Shown: positions 1 to 5,936 of the stretch, piece after piece
Numbering within the stretch: the stretch's first letter is position 1
Layout of the letters: every line of letters starts with the position of its first letter
NCBI GenBank assembly: GCA_017646305.1
Contig: JAGCMR010000037.1
Span: 1 to 6,558 of the forward strand
Origin: Spirochaetaceae bacterium
GTDB taxonomy: Bacteria > Spirochaetota > Spirochaetia > Treponematales > Treponemataceae
DNA length: 6,558 nucleotides
Reading direction: 5' to 3'
Notes under the pieces: model-generated
The model's database searches: none
What the model was told of the DNA's origin: nothing
The model's input: the letters and a program-made list of their open reading frames with translations, nothing else
Position numbers and translations under genes: made by a program

Positions 1-331
1 CAATGTAAAAGAAAATAGGAATGGCGACATCTTTCTCCAAGTGGTAGAAAGTAAAAGTAGAAATGGTGAGGACTTTGACCGCCATGCTATAGTAGTTTTT
101 GCTGATGATATGCAAAAATTCTTCAAGGGACTTGATTCCTCCATTTCATTTATCGAAAAAGAGCAAAAAGAACGTTCCAAGGCTGCAGCAGAACGCAAGG
201 CTGCAAAGGCTGTAGCAGCAGGAAAGAAGGTGTATCGCAAGCCCTCTGCCGATGAGGAGAGAAAGCGTTCTGGAGTGAAGAAAACTGGTCGTGTTCACGT
301 TGTTTCAAAGCGACCTACTGAAAACGAATAA
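1..331 (+). CDS. PUR-domain (DUF3276) nucleic-acid-binding protein, 5' end outside the window
   Basis: The reading frame is open from base 2, so the GTG at 41 is an internal valine and not the start; 109 residues are visible and the N-terminus lies upstream. The first part, NVKENRNGDIFLQVVESKS followed by an FDRHAIVVFADDMQKF segment and a short helix (GLDSSISFIEKEQ), matches the second half of a PUR repeat: beta strands, then a helix. Known relatives are the spirochaetal and Bacteroidetes PUR proteins; the Borrelia member BpuR binds DNA and RNA and acts as a regulator. The last 50 or so residues form a basic Ala/Lys/Arg-rich tail (KAAAERKAAKAVAAGKK and onward) that is probably disordered and could add non-specific nucleic-acid affinity; this is inference. 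The gene ends two bases before the convergent rnhB stop codon. The family call is firm; the specific role here is unknown. Confidence 0.85.
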   Translation, partial: NVKENRNGDIFLQVVESKSRNGEDFDRHAIVVFADDMQKFFKGLDSSISFIEKEQKERSKAAAERKAAKAVAAGKKVYRKPSADEERKRSGVKKTGRVHVVSKRPTENE

Positions 332-333
332 AT

Positions 334-927
334 TTAATACTTAAAACTCATACGTTGAATGGGGGATGGCCCTAGCTGATGGCAAACTTCTCGGTGTGCC
401 TTGGTGGGGTATCCCTTATGTTTTTCATAGCCATATTCAGGATATAGCAGGGCATATTCCTCCATCATCATATCCCGCTGGGTTTTTGCCAAAATGGAAG
501 CTGCCATTACCTCTGGAAAGGTATCATCTGCCTTGGGCTGAGCTCGGCACATCACAGGTATGTTTGGCACAAAGGTACCGTCTGCCATGGCTTCTATCTG
601 AAATTCTAAGTTACTACCAAACTCACGGCATAAAAAAACATCAAGCTTTTCCTGCATCTGAAAAAATCCCTGTTCCATGGCCAAAAGGCTGGCTTTTAGA
701 ATATTGATTTCATCGATGGTGGTGTGATCTACAATGCCCATTCCCCAACAGCTCCGTTCTAGAATCACTTGTCGGGCAGATAGCCGTTTTTTTAAGCTAA
801 GCTTTTTTGAATCCCCTAGGATTTCCACTGGAAAATCGGGAGGAAGAATAACGGCTGCTGCCACTACAGGTCCTGCCAAAGGGCCACGACCTGCTTCATC
901 AAGACCACATAAAAGCTTAATTGCCAC
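334..927 (-). CDS. rnhB: Ribonuclease HII
   Basis: Cytoplasmic endonuclease that cuts the RNA strand of RNA-DNA hybrids and 5' of single ribonucleotides misincorporated into DNA, starting ribonucleotide excision repair. From the GTG start the protein has 197 residues. The signature GLDEAGRGPLAGPVV supplies catalytic D10 and E11; D116 (in MADGTF) and D134 (in PKADDTFPEV) align with the other two metal-binding aspartates. GDSKKLS, DEINILKASLLAM, AASILAKTQRD and HKGYPTKAH are all present. It ends at GPSPIQRMSFKY, so it lacks the extra C-terminal tail of some homologues, but the catalytic core is complete. A longer reading from a TTG at 954 adds nine residues, but the GTG at 927 is preferred: it has a well-placed AAAGGTGG and shares one base with the upstream stop (TAGTG). 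It is the last gene of the minus-strand run. Confidence 0.95.
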   Translation of the reverse strand: MAIKLLCGLDEAGRGPLAGPVVAAAVILPPDFPVEILGDSKKLSLKKRLSARQVILERSCWGMGIVDHTTIDEINILKASLLAMEQGFFQMQEKLDVFLCREFGSNLEFQIEAMADGTFVPNIPVMCRAQPKADDTFPEVMAASILAKTQRDMMMEEYALLYPEYGYEKHKGYPTKAHREVCHQLGPSPIQRMSFKY

Positions 928-2246
928 TAGGGAGCCACCTTTACTTGGAACCAAGCTCGTTGTGGCAGTGTTTCAGGAATATCTAATACAAGGGCCTCTC
1001 CTTCAGCATCCGTTGCAAAAGATTCTGTTTCACCAGCTTCATCTACATTTGTTTCTGCTGATTCTGGAGATTCCAACACCAGCTCCACTATTTCAAGTTC
1101 TGCTTCATCAGTGGAATCTAAAGAAGAAGTGGTATCACGAAAATCCTGGGATGGAGCTGCATCAAGAATCAGGGAATCGGGAAAAAATCCCACGCAGGCC
1201 ACGTATAGCTCTTGATTGGACAGGTGAGTTGTAATTTGAGGGCGGTCTGCTACATAGTCAAGGCTAATGGCTAAGGCCTCTCCTGCCATGGTGTACAAAA
1301 CCACAAAGGCATTGTCACGAATCCAGCTGCCTGCTTCGTCACACAAACCCAAGGTATAGGTTCCCTGTTCCTGGGGAGAAAATACAAAGGCGGGAGACAC
1401 CAAAGAACGATTAAAAGAAAAAGCCTCACCTTCAACAGAATATAAAATTGACTGAGGAATAGAAACGGCAGGTGTTACAGAAAGCAAGCCATTCATCTTT
1501 GCATTGATAAAATCCATGGCGTCTTTTTGGGGTAAAAGACTATTGTAAATTACCTCATCAACATTTCCCTTTTCCTTTACCTCTTGGGCTACTGCAAGAC
1601 TTTCTGGTGAAGTCAAGCCTTCTTCAAATTGAATTTCATACCAATTCCCTGTTTTGCTTATAAAATAATAGGAGTGAAGATGGGAAAAGGCTTCCTGTCC
1701 TGGATACACCTGACAAGGGATTCGAGCTTTTTCCCTTCCAGTTTCCTTATCCAGTATAACTAAGGCTGGCTGTGCATCTATAAAAACAACGCTGTCATAA
1801 AAATCAGCAGCTGGAGCTACCACAGGAAACTCGTTGGAATAGATCCAAAGGGAAGCAGCAGTTGTAGCTTCTGGCTGGGAGTCAGATTGAGCTTCATCCA
1901 CTGTGACAGCGGAAGAAAATGTTACAGTATAGCCTTCTGTTTTAGAAAAGCCATGAGTAAAAACAGCTTTTTGAGATTGACGAATTGATTCTACTTCCTC
2001 TTCTGCAACAGGAATCAAATGGGGAAACAATGTTCCAATGGAAGTTTGTTCCCGAAGCAGCTCCTCCTGCTGTATTTTCACCAAATCCTCTTCCTGTACC
2101 ACATTCAAGCCTAAAAGCTCATGAATCTTGTGATTTAACCCAGGAAAAAGCTCCAGTTTATATACAATTACTGAACCTGCAATAAGCACCAACAGGACAG
2201 ATACTATGATAATGAGGACTTTTACCCCAGAAGAAATTTTTGCCAT
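927..2246 (-). CDS. Membrane-anchored protein of unknown function, large extracytoplasmic part
   Basis: I do not recognise a named family. The 439-residue protein starts with a short basic segment (MAKISSGVK), one hydrophobic helix at about 10-28 and a lysine at 30, predicting an N-in anchor with the rest in the periplasm. Residues 36-90 look helical and charged (QEEDLVKIQQEELLREQ). A stretch near 152-210 (ALVILDKETGREKARIPC, then YYFISKTGNWYEIQF) resembles a single PQQ-type beta-propeller strand set, but one copy proves nothing. Residues about 283-355 are beta-rich, with a motif FVFSPQEQGTYTLGLCDEAG like a pre-peptidase C-terminal type sandwich. An acidic Ser/Thr/Asp/Glu-rich stretch (about 362-425) follows before a last strand, RAWFQVKVAP. 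The ATG overlaps the previous stop (TAATG), with GGAGG 9 nt upstream. Translation is probably coupled to both neighbours. Reading frame sure; domain comparisons weak. Confidence 0.85.
   Translation of the reverse strand: MAKISSGVKVLIIIVSVLLVLIAGSVIVYKLELFPGLNHKIHELLGLNVVQEEDLVKIQQEELLREQTSIGTLFPHLIPVAEEEVESIRQSQKAVFTHGFSKTEGYTVTFSSAVTVDEAQSDSQPEATTAASLWIYSNEFPVVAPAADFYDSVVFIDAQPALVILDKETGREKARIPCQVYPGQEAFSHLHSYYFISKTGNWYEIQFEEGLTSPESLAVAQEVKEKGNVDEVIYNSLLPQKDAMDFINAKMNGLLSVTPAVSIPQSILYSVEGEAFSFNRSLVSPAFVFSPQEQGTYTLGLCDEAGSWIRDNAFVVLYTMAGEALAISLDYVADRPQITTHLSNQELYVACVGFFPDSLILDAAPSQDFRDTTSSLDSTDEAELEIVELVLESPESAETNVDEAGETESFATDAEGEALVLDIPETLPQRAWFQVKVAP
935..942 (-). promoter_or_regulatory. 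Ribosome binding site of rnhB that decides its start
   Basis: The minus strand reads AAAGGTGG, followed by 7 nt and then GTG at 927. This strong Shine-Dalgarno sequence lies inside the last codons of the preceding gene. It downstream of the competing TTG at 954, so it cannot serve that codon. Together with the TAGTG overlap it supports the 197-residue product and suggests that ribosomes finishing the upstream gene restart here. Confidence 0.75.
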
Positions 2247-3469
2247 TATAGTGAACCTCCATTGGGGACTTCTCTCCGTAGTAGCTCCAAGGCTCTAGAA
2301 AAATAAACCGGAACCAGCTCTTTGATACAAGACAAATCTGTAGTGATTTGCTCTAAGTCTTGGTCTGGAAGACAATACAACACAAAGGCATCATCTTTTG
2401 CAGCAGCAACTCCTGCTGCAGAAAAATCAGGTAGAATCTGCTCTAAATCAAAGCCCCATTGCTCACCGATTTTACCACACTCCAGATACAATTCCTCACA
2501 GCGAGAAGCCATTGTCTGTCCAGAATGTTGTGTTCTCAATACAGAATAAATTTCTTTTCCTGCTGAAGAATGAGCTAGCAAATACATCAAGGGCTGATTT
2601 ACAACCACCTGTTCCCAGTCAATGCCAGGAATTACTGGTAAAAGAGCAAGGTCCTGAGCTTCCGCTGTTATTTCATCAGAAACCTCGTCAGGATTTTCAA
2701 TTACAGCATCCCCCTCTGCCTCCATTTCCTCTTCAGCTTCTTCCACCTGTGAGGGGTGGCTTTTAGCCTCATTAAATTGTGTCACTAGGGTGTTCAATGC
2801 CATAAGGCCACCATAAAGCTGTACATTTCGGAAGCTTACATCTACTGGCATAAAACTCTGCTCCACCTTTAAAGCTGGAAGCTCTGGTAGGTTTTCTCCC
2901 TTCAACAAAAATCCATTTTGATTCAGCTGCAAGGCCTGAGCTCCTGCAGGAAAATCCTGTACTAACTGCCGAAAAATAGAAAAAACTGTATCACTCCAGG
3001 GATGAACAGGTACTTTCCCCTCCCCTAGCTGGGTGAAAAATTCTGCAATTAATTCCTGTACCGCGGGAAGACTTGTCATATTCAGCTCCATCATGGTATC
3101 AAGACTTCCATCTGCTTCTACCTGCTGAAATTTGGGTAAAACTGTCACCTGAAACCACAAACATTCAGCCAAAACGTAGGGCTGCATTTCATAGCGAGGC
3201 AAAGACATTTCTAAAAAAAGATACAAGTTATCAAGATAATTCTGAAGTGAAACCTTCCGTAGGTTTTCCCAGTTCATGAGCTGGGCTTCAAATTCTGCCT
3301 GGGACAAAGAAGGAATAGAGGGCTCTAGTTCCTCCCAATTCACCTCTTCTTGCTGCTGCTCCTGCTTTTGAGTTACTGCAGTTTGACCATACAAAGAACC
3401 ATTAGACACCAATAATACGCTTGCTACCAAGAGCGCTATTGGAGAGAAACAATGAGATATTTTTTTCAA
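2246..3469 (-). CDS. Secreted protein of unknown function
   Basis: No family is recognised. From a TTG at 3469 the product has 407 residues and begins MKKISHCFSPIALLVASVLL, a clear signal peptide (basic start, hydrophobic core, likely cleavage around SLYG-QT near residue 28). A Gln/Glu-rich segment follows (QKQEQQQEEVNWEELEPS). The mature protein seems mostly helical, for example NLRKVSLQNYLDNLYLFLEM and the C-terminal KELVPVYFSRALELLRREV. An acidic low-complexity segment (about 241-273, VEEAEEEMEAEGD and onward) separates an N-terminal part from a C-terminal part. A TTG six bases further upstream (3475) would add two residues and overlap the preceding stop, but GGGAG directly abuts it; the 3469 TTG has a 6-nt spacing and gives the usual MKK start. 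It lies between two other exported proteins, which suggests a shared envelope or periplasmic job. Cys7 precedes the hydrophobic core, so this is not a lipoprotein site. Confidence 0.85.
   Translation of the reverse strand: MKKISHCFSPIALLVASVLLVSNGSLYGQTAVTQKQEQQQEEVNWEELEPSIPSLSQAEFEAQLMNWENLRKVSLQNYLDNLYLFLEMSLPRYEMQPYVLAECLWFQVTVLPKFQQVEADGSLDTMMELNMTSLPAVQELIAEFFTQLGEGKVPVHPWSDTVFSIFRQLVQDFPAGAQALQLNQNGFLLKGENLPELPALKVEQSFMPVDVSFRNVQLYGGLMALNTLVTQFNEAKSHPSQVEEAEEEMEAEGDAVIENPDEVSDEITAEAQDLALLPVIPGIDWEQVVVNQPLMYLLAHSSAGKEIYSVLRTQHSGQTMASRCEELYLECGKIGEQWGFDLEQILPDFSAAGVAAAKDDAFVLYCLPDQDLEQITTDLSCIKELVPVYFSRALELLRREVPNGGSL
2256..2260 (-). promoter_or_regulatory. Ribosome binding site of the membrane-anchored protein gene
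   Basis: GGAGG on the minus strand stands 9 nt before the ATG at 2246 and lies within the final codons of the upstream gene. It supports this ATG as the start and, with the TAATG overlap, re-initiation after the upstream gene. Confidence 0.75.
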
Positions 3470-3471
3470 GT

Positions 3472-5874
3472 TCAACTCCCGGGAAATCCAGAAACAATAG
3501 TACCGCTTTCCTTCAGTAATCGAGATCGACCATCACTCCAAACAGGAACAAGTTGTGCGGTAGAAAGATTTTTATTTTCAAAGATTCCATCAAATTTATT
3601 GTTTGTAAGGGTATAACGAACACCTGTCAGCTCTGCCACCCGTCCCAAATTGCCATAAACCTTGCACTGGGTATTGGAAAGCGCTAGCTCACCAGCAGAC
3701 AAGGAAAAGACAACGGCAGTAGGTGCAATAACAGTGAACTGTCCTCCCTCTACAACTATAGTACTTCTCAAGCTCGAAACAATGGCCCCATATTCTCCAG
3801 ATCGTAGCGTAACTCCAGAATTAATAAGGAAAAGCTCTGAATCTGTGGCAGACAATAGGGTTCCACTAGAAACATAGTCACCTAAAACCTCACAATCCTC
3901 TAAAGAAAGACTTCCCTGCACCACAGATAAAAGAGACTGATTCTGGGTATAGTCACTGTGAGTCAAGCTCGAATGCTGTAATTCAAGAACACAGTTCTTT
4001 ATAACAACACTACCTGATTCCACAAGAAGATTTGCTCCTGGTGAAAAAACAAGACCAGAACCAGCAGTTGCACCAAATATCTGGCAGTTAGAATTAATGG
4101 TAATAGAGTCTGTAACAGGCACCATATCCATAATATGGAGACGAACAAAATCCAAATGGGAGGTAGCTTGAATTGCTTCCTGCAAGGAAGAAAAGGGCTG
4201 GGAAAGAGTTCCCGTAGGCTGCTGGAAAGAATCTGTTCCAGAATCAACAGCACCAGAAGCTACGTAATAATTGGTGGGATCCACAATGGTAGAAAACCAG
4301 GTTACAGGACTTGCATTTCCCTGCTTGTCTAGAGTAACTGCTCCCACTTGATAAAAATGGCCATGCTCTGAATGGGATTCCAGTACCAAAGGCTCCCCTG
4401 TATAGGGCCTAAATTGCTCCTGTAACTTTTGTAAATCAAGCTCAGTCTCTTTGCTACTCACAGCAGCCATAGTCTCAGGAGAAAAGCCTTCTTGTTCAGA
4501 TACAAGCATTTCCATCCAATAGAATAACTGTCCTTCCTCAAATTGACCAAGATGAACTGTTACGTCCTGACGATTATAGAAGACATCACTACTGGGATAA
4601 ATTGCAGGAGCAGTGGGAGGACACTTATCTACAAGGACAGAAATCCTTCCTTCTCCTTGGTATAAGCCATCGTAGTATATCTGGACGGGGAAATCACTGC
4701 GTAATTCCTCTCCGTAAAAGGCATCAATCATTATGGAAGAAACAGGCTCCATGGCCATACCCTCTGGCACAAAGGTAAAATCTGGTCCAAGAGCCACAAG
4801 CACCGCCTCGCTACCTTCAAAATGATATTCTTCTGTAGGTTTAGGAGGAAGATAAAAACTGTAAACAGGATTACCCTTTTCATAAGCCACACTTTGCCAG
4901 TAAATGGTATGACCCACACTTCTATCCACCATTACCGAACCTTCCGTAGCCTGCCAGTAGTCATTATCTATGGAATAAATTAATTTATCTCCAGTAAAGG
5001 TAAGCAAAGACCAATCAGTAATCTGAAAGGGAGGCTCTGATGGATCACCTTCAGCAACCACTTCTAGGGTCTCATCAGTAGCTACAAGCAACTCTTCTGT
5101 TTCTGTATTTTTTGGGGTTGATGGAACATGATAAAATTCTACTTTTTTTCCTGCAGTAAAATTATCTAAAGAAAAAGCATTCTGGGCTGTATCTTCTGCT
5201 ACGGAAGGAGCTACAGTAGGAGATTTTGTTGCTTCTACCTGTACAATTCCTTCCACAGCTCCTACTCCCTGAAGTGGCAAAGGTGCAGGAATACCAGCAG
5301 GATTTAAGACAAAACGCCAAGCCCTGCTTCCATCTATGATTTCACAGGGAACATAGCGATAGGGAAAGGAACCACCCTGTAGGGCAAGGACTTTTTCCCC
5401 TGGCAAGAAATTACTGGAATTTCCCAGCCGATAGGAAAAACCAGCAGGAATAGTAATACTTTGACCCATAGTGTAGCTTACTACAGGCTGACGAAAATTC
5501 AGCGGAATGAAAGTATCAAGCTCATCTTCAGAAGGCTCCACAGTATAGTCTACCGTATACACTGCAGCATTTCCATCGGGAAACACCAAGGCAATCCGCA
5601 GAGAAACAGCTCCCTCTGCTTCAATCATAACAGGACCATCGTAGGCAAAGCCTGAGTCCATGGGATGGGAGCCTGAAAAAGAATAAAACACCTCATAGGC
5701 CTCTGGAACCTCCAGCACCAAGGGCTGTCTGTTAGTCCAAGTTCCTTCCACTGGACTTACAATTACAAATCCCTCATCTGAATATACTTGGTTCCAGCCT
5801 TTTTCAAGGCTTTGGGAAAAAAGGGTACACATCATCAAAAGGGAGATGACAGACATGAGGGAAAGTTTTTTCAT
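3472..5874 (-). CDS. Secreted beta-sandwich plus right-handed beta-helix protein
   Basis: The 800-residue protein is probably exported to the periplasm or cell surface. Residues 1-22 are a signal peptide (MKKLSLMSVISLLMMCTLF, probable cleavage after SQS). Residues about 35-112 resemble the chitobiase/hexosaminidase C-terminal (CHB_HEX_C) sandwich: VFYSFSGSHPMDSGFAYDGP, then SLRIALVFPDGN. Weaker copies appear near 296-345 (LIYSIDNDYWQ), 397-418 and 447-535 (AVTLDKQGNASPVTWF). An acidic linker spans about 215-285. At 553-570, PTGTLSQPFSSLQEAIQA is the typical entry to a right-handed beta-helix, and 595-765 shows rungs of 24-25 residues (LLSVVQGSLSLEDC, LLSATDSELFLINS and so on). I see no obvious lyase active site, so binding or structural roles are as likely as catalysis. 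The ATG at 5874 has AGGAG 8 nt upstream. It follows the phosphoribosyltransferase gene by 56 nt and is nearly fused to the next gene. Confidence 0.88.
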   Translation of the reverse strand: MKKLSLMSVISLLMMCTLFSQSLEKGWNQVYSDEGFVIVSPVEGTWTNRQPLVLEVPEAYEVFYSFSGSHPMDSGFAYDGPVMIEAEGAVSLRIALVFPDGNAAVYTVDYTVEPSEDELDTFIPLNFRQPVVSYTMGQSITIPAGFSYRLGNSSNFLPGEKVLALQGGSFPYRYVPCEIIDGSRAWRFVLNPAGIPAPLPLQGVGAVEGIVQVEATKSPTVAPSVAEDTAQNAFSLDNFTAGKKVEFYHVPSTPKNTETEELLVATDETLEVVAEGDPSEPPFQITDWSLLTFTGDKLIYSIDNDYWQATEGSVMVDRSVGHTIYWQSVAYEKGNPVYSFYLPPKPTEEYHFEGSEAVLVALGPDFTFVPEGMAMEPVSSIMIDAFYGEELRSDFPVQIYYDGLYQGEGRISVLVDKCPPTAPAIYPSSDVFYNRQDVTVHLGQFEEGQLFYWMEMLVSEQEGFSPETMAAVSSKETELDLQKLQEQFRPYTGEPLVLESHSEHGHFYQVGAVTLDKQGNASPVTWFSTIVDPTNYYVASGAVDSGTDSFQQPTGTLSQPFSSLQEAIQATSHLDFVRLHIMDMVPVTDSITINSNCQIFGATAGSGLVFSPGANLLVESGSVVIKNCVLELQHSSLTHSDYTQNQSLLSVVQGSLSLEDCEVLGDYVSSGTLLSATDSELFLINSGVTLRSGEYGAIVSSLRSTIVVEGGQFTVIAPTAVVFSLSAGELALSNTQCKVYGNLGRVAELTGVRYTLTNNKFDGIFENKNLSTAQLVPVWSDGRSRLLKESGTIVSGFPGS
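3476..3480 (-). promoter_or_regulatory. Ribosome binding site that favours the TTG at 3469
   Basis: GGGAG on the minus strand is followed by TTGAAC and then TTG at 3469, a spacing of 6 nt. The nearer TTG (3475) would have no spacing at all. The site lies in the final codons of the upstream gene, whose TGA stop ends at 3472, two bases before the chosen start. Confidence 0.55.
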
Positions 5875-5882
5875 TCTACAAG

Positions 5883-5887
5883 CTCCT
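5883..5887 (-). promoter_or_regulatory. Ribosome binding site of the beta-helix protein gene
   Basis: AGGAG on the minus strand, 8 nt before the ATG at 5874. A small CTGT/ACAG inverted repeat (5886-5889 and 5895-5898) touches its upstream edge, but a 4-bp stem is too short to infer control. Confidence 0.75.
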
Positions 5888-5898
5888 GTCGTAAACAG

Positions 5899-5927
5899 AA
5901 CAGATTCCTTTATAAATGTAATCTGTT
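5899..5927. repeat. 8-bp perfect inverted repeat in the only sizeable intergenic gap
   Basis: AACAGATT (5899-5906) and AATCTGTT (5920-5927) are perfect inverted copies separated by 13 nt. The centre contains the palindrome TTTATAAA (5909-5916), nearly on the same axis. The arms lie on both sides of the candidate -10, a position that would suit an operator. As RNA it would be an 8-bp AT-rich stem with a 13-nt loop and no U-run after it, so it is a poor intrinsic terminator for the upstream gene. Confidence 0.55.
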
Positions 5928-5936
5928 GGCTTACAA
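5909..5936 (-). promoter_or_regulatory. Candidate sigma70-type promoter for the four-gene run ending in rnhB
   Basis: On the minus strand TTGTAA (5936-5931, 4 of 6 to consensus) is followed by a 16-nt spacer and TATAAA (5914-5909, 5 of 6). The -35 overlaps the phosphoribosyltransferase stop codon. Transcription would start near 5902, giving a leader of roughly 28 nt before the ATG at 5874. The call rests on consensus matching alone in AT-rich DNA, so read-through from the upstream gene may contribute as much or more. Confidence 0.4.

Noticed and set aside
41..43. GTG at 41 as the start of the PUR protein
   Set aside because: The same frame continues upstream to the window edge and encodes conserved PUR residues (NVKENRNGDIFLQ), so the codon is internal.
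287..315. GGTCG/CGACC inverted repeat as a terminator for rnhB
   Set aside because: The stem is only 5 bp with a 19-nt loop, it sits inside the PUR coding sequence, and the T-rich stretch after it is interrupted.
366..707. Plus-strand open frame of 113 codons opposite rnhB
   Set aside because: It is antisense to a fully conserved RNase HII core and shows no domain or initiation signal of its own.
734..1234. Plus-strand open frame of 166 codons across the rnhB/membrane-protein junction
   Set aside because: It lies antisense to two well-supported genes, has no ribosome binding site or family features, and its Pro/Leu/His-rich composition is typical of a shadow frame.
2322..2766. Overlapping plus-strand frames opposite the secreted protein
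   Set aside because: They overlap each other and the minus-strand gene, with low-complexity composition and no recognisable start signals.
5800..5874. Lipoprotein signal around Cys16 of the 800-residue protein
   Set aside because: The residues before the cysteine are LMM, which do not fit a lipobox even with relaxed spirochaete rules; a signal peptidase I site after SQS fits better.
5899..5927. Intrinsic terminator of the phosphoribosyltransferase gene
   Set aside because: The stem is AT-rich with a 13-nt loop and no U-run follows on the minus strand.
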